A stretch of DNA of 64,000 nt from an uncultured Subdoligranulum sp. (GCA_900545545.1 UQZO01000002.1:124001-188000); one strand, 5' to 3'. Shown: positions 15,988-24,456, counted from the first letter of the stretch. A program made the numbers and translations. The notes: generated by a model from the letters alone, not told the origin.

Positions 15988-16722
15988 ATGAAAACGATTG
16001 CTGTAATCCCTGCGCGGTACGCCAGTACCCGCATGCCCGGCAAGCCCCTGGCCGATGTGCTGGGCAAGCCGATGATTTGGTGGGTATACCAGGCTGCCAA
16101 AGCCTGCCCCAAGCTGGACGATGTGCTCATTGCCACCGACGACGAACGCATCGCCGACGCCTGCCGGAAGTACGACATGCAGTACCTGATGACCAGTGCC
16201 GACCACGACACCCCCACCGGGCGCATCTGGGAGGTCAGCACCAAGGTGGATGCCGACCTGTACCTGCAGCTGATGGGCGACGAGCCGCTGGTGAATCCGG
16301 CCGCTTTCGACCTGATTCTGCCCGATGCCCTGCCCGAGGACCCCTACTATGTGGCGGTGCTGACCAACGTGATGGACCACCCCGCCGACGTCATCGACTT
16401 TTCCAACCAGAAAGTGGTGACCAACGCCGCCCGGGAGATCCTGCTGATTTCCCGCAGCCCCATCCCCTACCCCAAAGGCACGCTGGATTTCGAATACGAA
16501 AAGGTCACAGGCATCCAGCTTTACAGCAAGCAGGCCCTGGCCTTCTATCACGATACGCCGAAATCCATCCTGGAAAAGGCGGAAGAAAACGACATGATGC
16601 GCTTTATTGAAAATGGTCACAAAGTGCATGCCATCGTAAGCCCGTACAAGACCGTCAGTGTGGACACCCCCAAGGACCTGGCTCTTGTCAACGAGATTTT
16701 AAAGGAGAAACATCATGCCTGA
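15988..16722 (+). CDS. CMP-ulosonate synthetase (3-deoxy-manno-octulosonate cytidylyltransferase-like)
   Basis: 244 residues, the size of KdsB. Conserved parts: AVIPARYASTRMPGKPL (CTP binding), IATDDERI, the metal-binding LMGDEPLVNP, and SPIPYPKG near the middle. It transfers CMP from CTP to the 2-OH of a 3-deoxy-2-ulosonic acid. It differs from classical Kdo enzymes at the substrate segment, where HDTPTGRIWEV stands in place of HxSGTDRxAEV, so the sugar may be a Kdo relative. No KdsA or NeuB synthase gene lies near; the following gene is a pyruvate-type aldolase. It overlaps that gene by 8 bases. Confidence 0.85.
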   Translation: MKTIAVIPARYASTRMPGKPLADVLGKPMIWWVYQAAKACPKLDDVLIATDDERIADACRKYDMQYLMTSADHDTPTGRIWEVSTKVDADLYLQLMGDEPLVNPAAFDLILPDALPEDPYYVAVLTNVMDHPADVIDFSNQKVVTNAAREILLISRSPIPYPKGTLDFEYEKVTGIQLYSKQALAFYHDTPKSILEKAEENDMMRFIENGHKVHAIVSPYKTVSVDTPKDLALVNEILKEKHHA

Positions 16723-18274
16723 TATCAAATTGCTGGACTGCACCCTGCGCGACGGCGGTTACATCAACGACTGGCGCTGGGGCTTCGGTTCTGCACGGCG
16801 CATCATTCAGTCGCTGACCCGCGCCGGTACCGACATTGTGGAAGTAGGCTTTCTGCGCAACGTGGAAGGCTACAACCCCGATGTTACGGTCTGCAACACC
16901 ATCGAGGAGCTCAACCGGCTGCTGCCCGCCGAGGGCCAGCGCGGCCACACCATCTACTCCGGCATGGCCATGCGCTCCAACTACGACATCAACAAGCTGA
17001 GCCCTTACGACGGCCACGGCATTGAGGTCATCCGCATCACCGCCCATGACTACGATATCCGGGACGGCATGGACTTTGCCCGGGAGGTCAAGGCCCGGGG
17101 CTACAAGCTCTCCATCAACCCCATCAACATCATGGGCTATGCCGACAAGGACCTGCTCTGGATTTTTGATCAGGTCAACGCCATCCACCCCTGGCAGTTC
17201 TCCATCGTGGATACCTTCGGCAGTATGCGCCGCCGGGACCTGGAGCGCATTGTCTCGCTGGCGGACCACAACCTGGCCCCCGATATCCGGCTGGGCCTGC
17301 ACCTGCACGAGAATATGGCCCTGAGCTTCTGCCTGGCCCAGGAATTCATGGACAAGCCCCTGCTGCGGGACAAGACCGTGGATGCCAGCCTGATGGGCAT
17401 GGGCCGTACCCCCGGCAATCTGCCTATTGAACTGGTGGCGGATTACCGCAACGAGGCGGGCAACTGCCACTATGACCTGGACGAGATCATGGATGCCATC
17501 CAGGACCACATCGCCCCCATCAAGGGCGAAAGCCAGTGGGGCTATACCCCGGCCTACTTCCTGTCGGCCCGGTTCAACCTGCACCGCAACTATGCCGAGC
17601 ATTACCTGAACAAGGGCGATCTGACCGTCCGGGATATCAACCACATCCTGGCGGCCATCGACCCGGGCAAAAAAACGGCTTTTGACGCCGCCTACGCCGA
17701 CAAGCTCTACACCGAGTACCGCAACCGCCGCATTGACGATGAGGCCGCCCTTGCCGCGCTGCGGAAGGACTTTGCTGGCAAAAAGGTGCTGGTGCTGGCC
17801 CCCGGCGCCACCCTGGCCACCGAGGAGGGCCGCGCCGCCGTGCAGAGCGCCCAGGCCGATGTGACGGTTTCCGCCAACTTTGTGCCAGACTTTGTGCAGC
17901 CGGGGTACGCCTTCTTCACCAACGCCAAGCGCTTTGACGAGGAAGCCGCCTACCCCTGCCCGCTGATCCTGACCAGCAACCTGCGGGCTGATGCTTCGGC
18001 CACCGTGGTGAACTATGACCGGCTTGCCGGCACCGATGCCCAGGGCGGCAACAGCGTGCTGATGCTGCTGCGTCTGCTGCGGCTGTGCGGCGCCGCCGAA
18101 GTGCTGCTGGCCGGTGCCGACGGTTACCGTCCCGGTGCCCCCGCCTACGCCGATGCCGGGCTGCACACCCACACCGGCCGCGGCGATGCCTACAACGCCC
18201 AGATGGCCGGCGCCATCCGGGCTGCCGGGCTGCCGGTGCGTTTCCTCACCCACAGCGAATACGAAAGGGCGTAA
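16715..18274 (+). CDS. DRE-TIM pyruvate aldolase fused to a GT42/DUF115-like domain
   Basis: 519 residues in two parts. Residues 1 to about 335 are an HMGL-like/4-hydroxy-2-oxovalerate-aldolase-type barrel: LLDCTLRDGGY (catalytic Arg and metal Asp) at 6-16 and metal ligands HLHEN near 195-199. These enzymes join or split pyruvate and an aldehyde. Residues about 350-519 form a Rossmann-like domain: GKKVLVLAPGATL, then VTVSANFVP, then LLRLCGAAEVLLAGADGY. This order resembles the sialyltransferase GT42/DUF115 fold, in which GNGPSL, an N-F motif and a SG(I/V)D(F/Y) motif follow in the same sequence. The fusion ties sugar-acid formation to a possible transfer step. In this operon the barrel is the best candidate to make the 3-deoxy-2-ulosonate; that is inference. 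Confidence 0.75.
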   Translation: MPDIKLLDCTLRDGGYINDWRWGFGSARRIIQSLTRAGTDIVEVGFLRNVEGYNPDVTVCNTIEELNRLLPAEGQRGHTIYSGMAMRSNYDINKLSPYDGHGIEVIRITAHDYDIRDGMDFAREVKARGYKLSINPINIMGYADKDLLWIFDQVNAIHPWQFSIVDTFGSMRRRDLERIVSLADHNLAPDIRLGLHLHENMALSFCLAQEFMDKPLLRDKTVDASLMGMGRTPGNLPIELVADYRNEAGNCHYDLDEIMDAIQDHIAPIKGESQWGYTPAYFLSARFNLHRNYAEHYLNKGDLTVRDINHILAAIDPGKKTAFDAAYADKLYTEYRNRRIDDEAALAALRKDFAGKKVLVLAPGATLATEEGRAAVQSAQADVTVSANFVPDFVQPGYAFFTNAKRFDEEAAYPCPLILTSNLRADASATVVNYDRLAGTDAQGGNSVLMLLRLLRLCGAAEVLLAGADGYRPGAPAYADAGLHTHTGRGDAYNAQMAGAIRAAGLPVRFLTHSEYERA

Positions 18275-18277
18275 CGC

Positions 18278-18787
18278 ATGATTCGTTTATTGGTTCTGGA
18301 TGTGGACGGCACACTGACCGACAATGGCATCTACTACGATTCCACCGGCAACGAGCTGAAAAAGTTTGCCGCCAAAGACGGCGCCGGGCTGCTGATTGCC
18401 CGCTCCGCCGGTATCCGCGTGATGATCTGCACCGGGCGGGAGTGCGAGGCGGTACGCCGCCGGGCCGCCGACCTGAAAATCACCGACATCTACCAGGATG
18501 TGCGGTGCAAATCGGATTTCCTGCGGGAATTCATGGCCAAAAACGGCTACACGCGGGAGGAAGTTGCCTACTGCGGCGACGATATCAACGATCTGGCGGC
18601 CATGAACCTGTGCGGCTTTGTGGCCTGCCCCGCCGACGCCACCGATATCATTCAGGCGCGGGCGGATTACATCTGCCCCCAGTGCGGAGGCCACGGTGCC
18701 GTGCGCAGTGCCGTGCAGAAAATTCTTGAGGACGACGGGCGCTGGAAGGATGCCGTGTTTGCCACCTTCGGCGTGCCGCTGGATTGA
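18278..18787 (+). CDS. KdsC-like HAD phosphatase
   Basis: 169 residues, capless HAD of the KdsC/NeuA C-domain type. Motifs: LDVDGTLTDNGIYY (Asp8 nucleophile, Asp10), FAAKDGAGL, MICTGRE, and CGDDINDLAAM. KdsC removes the 8-phosphate from Kdo-8-phosphate and works as a tetramer. Its place 3 bases after the aldolase fusion and near the KdsB-like gene suggests that it dephosphorylates the ulosonate phosphate before CMP activation. Confidence 0.88.
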   Translation: MIRLLVLDVDGTLTDNGIYYDSTGNELKKFAAKDGAGLLIARSAGIRVMICTGRECEAVRRRAADLKITDIYQDVRCKSDFLREFMAKNGYTREEVAYCGDDINDLAAMNLCGFVACPADATDIIQARADYICPQCGGHGAVRSAVQKILEDDGRWKDAVFATFGVPLD

Positions 18788-18801
18788 ACCGGAGGGGTTG
18801 T

Positions 18802-21375
18802 ATGCCGGGCAGACCCAAACTGAAAAAACTGGATAAACCGCTGCTTTATGCCCTGGGTACCCTGGTGGTGCTTCTGGCAGCCTCGATGCTGGTATGGCTG
18901 GCCCTGGTGCGCCCCCAGCTGGGCAAAGGCCGGTCGGAATCCATCAGCGATGATTACAGTGCTTCCACCATTTTACAGGACGGCCAGACCGCCAGCCAGA
19001 TTTTCACCTTTGACCAGAACCTGCTGGCCGTGGGGGTGGAATTTTACCTGCCGGGCGGCCAGCCCGAGGGCGAGCTGGAACTGGTGCTCACTGACGCCGA
19101 CACTGGCGAGGAGCTGGCCCGTTCCACCGGCGTGATGGAGTACATTGTGCCCGACCAGTACACCGTGCTGGGTCTGGACCGGGTGGTGCAGGGCGCGGCC
19201 GGGCGGCGGTATCAGCTTTCGCTGACGCCCCACTATACCGGCAGCGACGTGCTGGCCATCGGCCACAGCAGCGGCGTTGCCCTTTGGCAGGAGCAAATGA
19301 CGCTGGACGGCGCCCCGGTGGACGGCACCATGGCTGTACAGGTGACCTGGCAGCGCATCGGCGGATATCTGACCCGGTTTTTCCTGCTGATCTGCGGGTT
19401 TGCTGCGCTGCTGGCGGCGTTTACCGTCTGGGCCGTTACCAGCCATAAGGTCAAACTGCCGCGGCTGGTGTTTGTGCTGGTACTGGGGCTGGGGGTACTG
19501 TACTCTTTCGTACTGCCGCCCTACGCTGCCCCCGACGAAAAATACCACATCAACCAGAGCTTCACCCTGGCCTGCCGCTGGGCGAATATCTTCTCGGACG
19601 ACGAGTGGCAGATGGGCCATGTGCCCACCACCACCAGTTTCCGCCGGGAAACCGACGTGGATGCCACCCTGCAGGACGAGAACACCACGGTGTTTACCTG
19701 GCAGGAGTTCACCGGTACCCTGTTCACCACCACTGATGCTTCCTTTGACAGCCACCAGGAATACGCCGAGCTGCAGACCGACCAGAACCCGCTGCTGTAT
19801 CTGGCCAGCGGGGCAGCGGTTTTCCTGGCGTATCTTCTGCACCTGGGCTTTACCCCGGCGCTGGCACTGGGCCGGCTGGCGAACCTTTTGTTGTTTGCCG
19901 CCCTGGCCGCCTGCGCGGTACGGGTAGCACCCTTCGGCAAGCGCATTTTTGCCGCGGTAGCGCTGCTGCCCATGACGCTGCATCTGGCCGCCAGTTTCAG
20001 CCGGGACGCCCCGCTGCTGGGACTTTGCTTTGCCTTTACGGCGCTGGTGCTGGACGCTGCTTTCGGCCCGGACAAAGCCAAACCCCTGCGACCTGCACGG
20101 CTGGCGGCACTGCTCATCACCGGGGTGCTACTGGCCCCCGGCAAGCTGGTGTATCTGCCGCTGGCAGCACTGTTGCTGCTGGTGCCCGCGGTGCGCCTGG
20201 GCCGCCATGCCAAGGCGAAAAAGGCAGCCTATCTGGCGGTTTGCGTTGCGCTGGCCCTGGTGCTGAACACCGGCACCCTGGCGGGCACCACGGCAGCGAC
20301 TTCCGACGACAACACGGTGACAACGGCGGTTGAAACTTCCGCCGAGCCCACCGCTGCGCGCGCCGAAAAGGCCCGCCCGGCTGAACCGGACGAAGCCTAC
20401 GAGGCGCTGATCTGCGGGGACAACACGCTGGAAAACTACGTGCGCCGCCTTTACTATTATACCGAGGACAACCGCAACCCCACCCAGAGCGAGGTAGACT
20501 TCTGGGTCCAGGCGCTGAAAGAGGGCGACGTTTCCCCCGTGGTGCTGGGGCAGACGTTCCTCTTCAACACCGAAAAAATCAACAGTTACACCGGCGGCGA
20601 GGACATTCTCTCCCAGGCATCGCTGGCCTTGCTGGGCGAGGACCTGGTCCAGACCGGCAACGCTGACCTGGCTGCCTATTATGACGAGGGTGGCGCCGCG
20701 CTGGTATACAAAATCGTCTACAGCCTGGACCCCTGCAAAGAAAGATTTGCGGAACTGGGCCTTGACACCGGCGTGATGGATGACCGCCTGCCGCTGGACC
20801 GGGATACGGTAGCTGCTGAAGTGGAAGCCGCCCAGGCTACCCGCGCTACCCAGAGTGTGACCGACGAGGCCGACAGCGTAACCTATACGCCGGGCTATAT
20901 CCTGACTCATCCCGTGGACACCGTTCTGTTGCTGGTGCGCACCGCTGTGGAAAACGGCGATCACTATCTGCGCACGCTGGTAGGCGGCAGCCTGAGCTAT
21001 TACTCCCTGGACCTGGCCTGGGGCTGGGTTGTGGTGCTGTATCTGCTGCTTGCCTTCGCCGCCCTGCCGGTACAGGGTGCCAGACTGCAGCCCACCGGCA
21101 GCGGCCGCCTTTGGTGTGCAGCCGCCGCCGTGCTCTGCTGCCTGTTGGCGGTAGCGGGCTGCCTGCTGTGGACCCCCACCCACTATGATACCCTGTACGG
21201 CCTGCAGGGACGTTACTTCCTGCCCGTACTGCCGATGCTGTTGCTGGTCTGCCTGCCCCGCCGTGTGGCCCATGTGGCAGATGAGGAAACCGCCACCGCC
21301 CAACTGATGGGGGCCATGGCCCTGGTGCAGTTCGGCGTTCTGATGAATAGCATGCTGGCCGTCATCGCAAGATAA
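18802..21375 (+). CDS. DUF2142 polytopic membrane protein with an inserted DUF4214-like segment
   Basis: 857 residues. The start is the ATG after GGAGGGG. One N-terminal membrane segment and an extracytoplasmic beta-rich part (about 35-190) precede many membrane segments. The DUF2142 hallmark LPPYAAPDEKYHINQ lies near residue 235-249; this family occurs with surface-polysaccharide genes and looks like GT-C glycosyltransferases, in which the acidic PDE loop is catalytic. Between two blocks of membrane helices, residues about 530-600 carry YVRRLYYYTEDNRNPTQSEV and FWVQALKEG, a DUF4214-like repeat found in surface proteins and some glycosyltransferases. Its role in this operon is probably a late, lipid-linked sugar transfer outside the membrane. 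Function is inferred from context. Confidence 0.7.
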   Translation: MPGRPKLKKLDKPLLYALGTLVVLLAASMLVWLALVRPQLGKGRSESISDDYSASTILQDGQTASQIFTFDQNLLAVGVEFYLPGGQPEGELELVLTDADTGEELARSTGVMEYIVPDQYTVLGLDRVVQGAAGRRYQLSLTPHYTGSDVLAIGHSSGVALWQEQMTLDGAPVDGTMAVQVTWQRIGGYLTRFFLLICGFAALLAAFTVWAVTSHKVKLPRLVFVLVLGLGVLYSFVLPPYAAPDEKYHINQSFTLACRWANIFSDDEWQMGHVPTTTSFRRETDVDATLQDENTTVFTWQEFTGTLFTTTDASFDSHQEYAELQTDQNPLLYLASGAAVFLAYLLHLGFTPALALGRLANLLLFAALAACAVRVAPFGKRIFAAVALLPMTLHLAASFSRDAPLLGLCFAFTALVLDAAFGPDKAKPLRPARLAALLITGVLLAPGKLVYLPLAALLLLVPAVRLGRHAKAKKAAYLAVCVALALVLNTGTLAGTTAATSDDNTVTTAVETSAEPTAARAEKARPAEPDEAYEALICGDNTLENYVRRLYYYTEDNRNPTQSEVDFWVQALKEGDVSPVVLGQTFLFNTEKINSYTGGEDILSQASLALLGEDLVQTGNADLAAYYDEGGAALVYKIVYSLDPCKERFAELGLDTGVMDDRLPLDRDTVAAEVEAAQATRATQSVTDEADSVTYTPGYILTHPVDTVLLLVRTAVENGDHYLRTLVGGSLSYYSLDLAWGWVVVLYLLLAFAALPVQGARLQPTGSGRLWCAAAAVLCCLLAVAGCLLWTPTHYDTLYGLQGRYFLPVLPMLLLVCLPRRVAHVADEETATAQLMGAMALVQFGVLMNSMLAVIAR

Positions 21376-21391
21376 CGGCAAAGGAATTGTT

Positions 21392-22525
21392 ATGACCTTC
21401 TGTTTTTTTACCGCGCAGTACCTGCCCACCCCGGGCGGTGTGGAGCGCTATACCTGGAATCTGGCGCGCCGCTGCGTTGCAGCGGGCCACCGCGCCCTCA
21501 TCGTAACCAGTGCTCTGCCGGGTTTGCCCGCGCGGGAACGGGACGGTGACGGGCTGGAAATTTACCGGCTGCCGGCCTTTCCTGTGATGGGCGGGCGGTT
21601 CCCCGTGCTGCGTCCCCTTGCCCCCGCTGCCGACCTGTGGACCCAAAAGATCGATTTTGCAGTGATCCAGACAAGGATGTACCCCCAATGTATCTGGGCC
21701 GCGCGCCAGTGCAAAAAACGGGGTATCCCCGCGCTGGTCATCGACCATTCCACCGGCTATATGATGCACGGCGGGCTGGGCGGTGTGCTGGGGCGCTGGT
21801 ATGAGCATTTTGCCTGCGGCGTCATTCGCCGGTGCGGGTTCCCCTTCTATGGTGTTTCCGGCGATGTCTGCCGCTGGCTGCAAACCTTTGGCATCACCGC
21901 CGCCGGTACCCTGCCCAACGCCGTGGACCCCGGGGAGCTGGCTGTTCTGGCTGCCGCTGACCCCCGCACCGACTGGCGCCAGACCCTGCAGGTGCCCGAG
22001 GGCGGGCATCTCATCGCCTTTGTGGGCCGTCTGATTCCCGAAAAAGGCGCCTTGCGGCTGGCAAAGGCTGTGCAGCAACTGCCGGGTTGTGTACTGGCTG
22101 TGGCCGGTACCGGCCCCGAGGAGGAAGCCCTGCGGGCACTGGGTGGCTCTGTCCATGCACTGGGCGCACTGCCCCACCCCCAGATCGTTCAGCTTTTGAG
22201 CCAGGCCGACTGTTACTGCCTGCCCACCGAATATGCCGAGGGGTTCCCCACCACCCTGCTGGAAGCCGCCGCCTGCCGCTGCCCCATCGTCTGCACCCAC
22301 ACCGCCGGTACCGGCGAACTGCTGCCCGATGAAAGCTATGCCGTGTATCTGGACGACACCCGCCCCGAAACACTGGCCGAGGCGCTGCGTGCAGCGCTAA
22401 AGAATCCTGATGCTGCCCGCCGACGGGCGGACCGTGCCTTTGAGAATCTGACCGCCCACTTTACATGGCAGGCGGTCTTTGCTACAATGATGAAAACGGC
22501 CCAGGACGCCCAAGCGGAGCGTTAA
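21392..22525 (+). CDS. Glycosyltransferase family 4
   Basis: 377 residues with two Rossmann domains. The N-terminal acceptor domain contains PTPGGVERYTWNLARR; the donor domain has VGRLIPEKGALRLAKAV and the nucleotide-sugar motif PTEYAEGFPTTLLEAAACRCPIV (the E-x7-E pattern). It adds a sugar from an NDP or GDP donor with retention of configuration. Sits 16 bases after the DUF2142 gene. No membrane segment; cytosolic and membrane-associated. Confidence 0.9.
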   Translation: MTFCFFTAQYLPTPGGVERYTWNLARRCVAAGHRALIVTSALPGLPARERDGDGLEIYRLPAFPVMGGRFPVLRPLAPAADLWTQKIDFAVIQTRMYPQCIWAARQCKKRGIPALVIDHSTGYMMHGGLGGVLGRWYEHFACGVIRRCGFPFYGVSGDVCRWLQTFGITAAGTLPNAVDPGELAVLAAADPRTDWRQTLQVPEGGHLIAFVGRLIPEKGALRLAKAVQQLPGCVLAVAGTGPEEEALRALGGSVHALGALPHPQIVQLLSQADCYCLPTEYAEGFPTTLLEAAACRCPIVCTHTAGTGELLPDESYAVYLDDTRPETLAEALRAALKNPDAARRRADRAFENLTAHFTWQAVFATMMKTAQDAQAER

Positions 22526-22536
22526 AAGGAGTTAAG

Positions 22537-23256
22537 ATGTCGAAATTACTCATTGTAATCCCCGCGCACAACGAGGAAGACAACATCGTGCAGGTAGTGG
22601 AGGACCTGACCAGTCACTACCCTGAATACGATTATATCGTGGTCAACGACGGCAGCCGCGACAAAACCGCGGCGATCTGCCGCGCCCACGGCTACCACCT
22701 CATTGACCTTCCCATCAATCTGGGGCTGGCAGGGGCATTCCAGACCGGCCTGCGCTATGCAGCCGACAACGGCTATGACTGCGCCATGCAGATGGATGCC
22801 GACGGCCAGCACAAACCGGAATACATCGGCGCCATGTTGGCCGCCCTGGAAGAGGGCAACGACATCGTCATCGGCAGCCGGTTCCTCACGGTGAAAAAGC
22901 CCAAGACCCTGCGGATGCTGGGCAGCTACATCATCAGCTGGTCCATCCGGCTGACCACCGGCCGTGCGATCTGCGACCCCACCAGCGGTATGCGGATGTT
23001 CAACCGTGCCATGGTGGAGGAATTTGCCCAGAACCTGAACTACGGCCCGGAACCCGACACCATCAGCTACCTGATCAAAAACGGCGCCACCGTCAAGGAA
23101 GTTCAGGTGGAGATGGGCGAACGCACTGCCGGGCAGAGCTATCTCAATTTCTGGAACAGCGTCCAATATATGGTCAAGATGTCCATTTCCATCCTGTTGA
23201 TTCAGTGGTTCCGCAAACGCGACACCGAGACCCCCTACCCCGAAAGGAGCCTGTGA
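22537..23256 (+). CDS. Glycosyltransferase family 2 (polyprenyl-phosphate sugar synthase type)
   Basis: 239 residues. The start is MSKLLIVIPAHNEEDN, after AAAAGGAG; the reading frame is open farther upstream but lacks a ribosome binding site. GT2 motifs: PAHNEEDNI, VVNDGSRDKT, MDADGQHKPE (DxD), TSGMRMF. This is the soluble DPM-like form that puts one sugar on undecaprenyl phosphate. It is paired with the DUF2304 membrane protein one base downstream, a common couple in Gram-positive glycan operons. Confidence 0.92.
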   Translation: MSKLLIVIPAHNEEDNIVQVVEDLTSHYPEYDYIVVNDGSRDKTAAICRAHGYHLIDLPINLGLAGAFQTGLRYAADNGYDCAMQMDADGQHKPEYIGAMLAALEEGNDIVIGSRFLTVKKPKTLRMLGSYIISWSIRLTTGRAICDPTSGMRMFNRAMVEEFAQNLNYGPEPDTISYLIKNGATVKEVQVEMGERTAGQSYLNFWNSVQYMVKMSISILLIQWFRKRDTETPYPERSL

Positions 23257-23257
23257 C

Positions 23258-23617
23258 ATGTTCGATCAAACGATCATCCGCATCTGCCTGATCGTGGGCA
23301 GCCTGTTCACGGCCGGCTTTATTCTGCGGCGTGTGCGCATGGCCAAAGTCCAGATCGAGGACACCATCTTCTGGCTGGCATTCAGCGCCGCACTGCTGAT
23401 CCTGGCCATTTTCCCCGGCATCGCCTACTGGGCCGCCGATCTGCTGGGCTTCATGAGCCCCATCAACTTTGTTTATATCGTAATCATCTTTCTGTTGCTG
23501 GCCAAGCAGTTCTTTATGTCCATCCGCCTGAGCCAGCTGGACAGCAAGGTGCGCATGCTTACCGAGCAAGTCGCCCTGAACCAGGAAAAAGTGGAACGCG
23601 ACAAATTAGATTTGTAA
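23258..23617 (+). CDS. DUF2304 membrane protein
   Basis: 119 residues, three membrane segments (about 4-20, 37-55 and 67-86) and a charged, coiled C-terminus. DUF2304 proteins nearly always follow a GT2 polyprenyl-phosphate transferase, possibly anchoring it or helping the lipid-sugar flip. Its stop codon lies within the -35 box of the next promoter. Last gene of the glycan operon. Confidence 0.88.
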   Translation: MFDQTIIRICLIVGSLFTAGFILRRVRMAKVQIEDTIFWLAFSAALLILAIFPGIAYWAADLLGFMSPINFVYIVIIFLLLAKQFFMSIRLSQLDSKVRMLTEQVALNQEKVERDKLDL

Positions 23618-23640
23618 TACGCGACTAACTGTGGTATAAT
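23612..23640 (+). promoter_or_regulatory. Promoter of the 96-residue unknown gene
   Basis: TTGTAA (23612-23617, containing the previous stop codon), 17-base spacer, TATAAT (23635-23640). Confidence 0.75.
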
Positions 23641-23674
23641 TGTTAATTAAAAAGAGCGAAAGAAGGTTTACGCC

Positions 23675-23965
23675 ATGGCATATACGCCCAAACTGACCTA
23701 TAAAGGCCGCCCGTTGGTACGCTGCGGCAATGACATCTACTATGGTTCGATGAAAGACCCCTACGTTGTTTATTTGCAGGTGCTGAGCAACCGCAAGGAA
23801 AACGGCGTGGAGGTGGCCGATAAAGTTCATCTGGTGCTGCTTTCCACCGACGATTCCAAGCCGCTGCCGGAGCGCATTGTCCGCCAGGCCAACCGCGTGG
23901 GTCTGTTCAACGCGCTGTCCTTCGGCGACATCATGCTGCAGGGTGCTTTGCAGCAGAAGAAGTAA
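23675..23965 (+). CDS. Conserved small protein of unknown function
   Basis: 96 residues, soluble, no signal peptide or membrane segment. It begins MAYTPKLTYKGRPLVRCGN, after GAAAGAAGG, and looks like a compact alpha/beta domain with a YYGSMKDPYVVYLQVLSN core. I do not recognise a named domain. It has its own promoter and terminator, so it is an independent unit rather than the tail of the glycan operon. Confidence 0.8.
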   Translation: MAYTPKLTYKGRPLVRCGNDIYYGSMKDPYVVYLQVLSNRKENGVEVADKVHLVLLSTDDSKPLPERIVRQANRVGLFNALSFGDIMLQGALQQKK

Positions 23966-23985
23966 TCATCTTTCTGTGATAGAAA

Positions 23986-24020
23986 AACGTCCCCGGAAGC
24001 GCTCACGCTCCGGGGACGTT
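23986..24020 (+). terminator. Terminator after the 96-residue unknown gene
   Basis: Inverted repeat AACGTCCCCGGA-AGCG with CGC-TCCGGGGACGTT; only a weak T-tract (TTCCTGT) follows, so efficiency is uncertain. Confidence 0.6.
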
Positions 24021-24051
24021 CCTGTACAACGCCATTCCATTTGCTCATAAC

Positions 24052-24095
24052 AATGCCCCCTGGCGTAGGGTTGCAACCCTACGCCAGGGGGCATT
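24052..24095. repeat. 44-base perfect palindrome
   Basis: Each 22-base arm is the exact reverse complement of the other, centred on TTGCAA, with TTTT on the + strand side. It does not code for anything. It could be a terminator for either side or one copy of a dispersed palindromic repeat. Confidence 0.8.
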
Positions 24096-24189
24096 TTCTC
24101 TGTTTGTTGCCCGCTTTTTGTCAGCTGGTTCCGCTTACAGCGGCTTGTGTGATGTGCTCCAAAGCAAAAACAGCAACGCTGCGCGAAAA

Positions 24190-24456
24190 TCAGGCGGCGC
24201 GGCCACCACGTACAACCCGCAGTTGTACCGAATGCCGGGAAACCGTTTGATGCATGACAGTTTTTTCCTGTTCTTCTGCAGGCAGCAACACACCGCAGGC
24301 GGCGTTCAGCAGCACTACGCCCAACACGCCCAGTACAACAGCGGCCCATACCGGCAGTTCCCCCGCAGCAGTGGCCGGTACCAGCACCAAAAACAGCAGC
24401 ATCGTGCCCGTTGCCGCCAGTTTCCCCAACAATGCTTTGATCCACGCCTGTTTCAT
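24190..24456 (-). CDS. Small two-helix membrane protein divergent from the LexA-like repressor
   Basis: 88 residues. The start is MKQAWIKALLG, preceded by GGAGGAACTGGG. Two hydrophobic helices (about 12-30 and 36-55) are followed by a polar, Arg-rich tail. I do not recognise a family. It has a near-consensus promoter flanked by CAGTTGT/ACAACT repeats also found at the promoter of the divergent XRE-S24 gene, so it is probably repressed by that protein. That would make it induced under whatever cleaves the repressor, possibly DNA damage. Function unknown. Confidence 0.75.
   Translation of the reverse strand: MKQAWIKALLGKLAATGTMLLFLVLVPATAAGELPVWAAVVLGVLGVVLLNAACGVLLPAEEQEKTVMHQTVSRHSVQLRVVRGGRAA

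Noticed and set aside
14821..18253. Long antisense frames (602 and 521 codons) under the glycan genes
   Set aside because: They span gene boundaries of the + strand operon, lack start signals and give repetitive Gly/Val/His sequence.
15988..18787. Lipopolysaccharide Kdo pathway
   Set aside because: No lpx, kdsA or waaA genes occur and other features point to a Gram-positive-type cell; the KdsB/KdsC-like genes belong to a surface-glycan operon.
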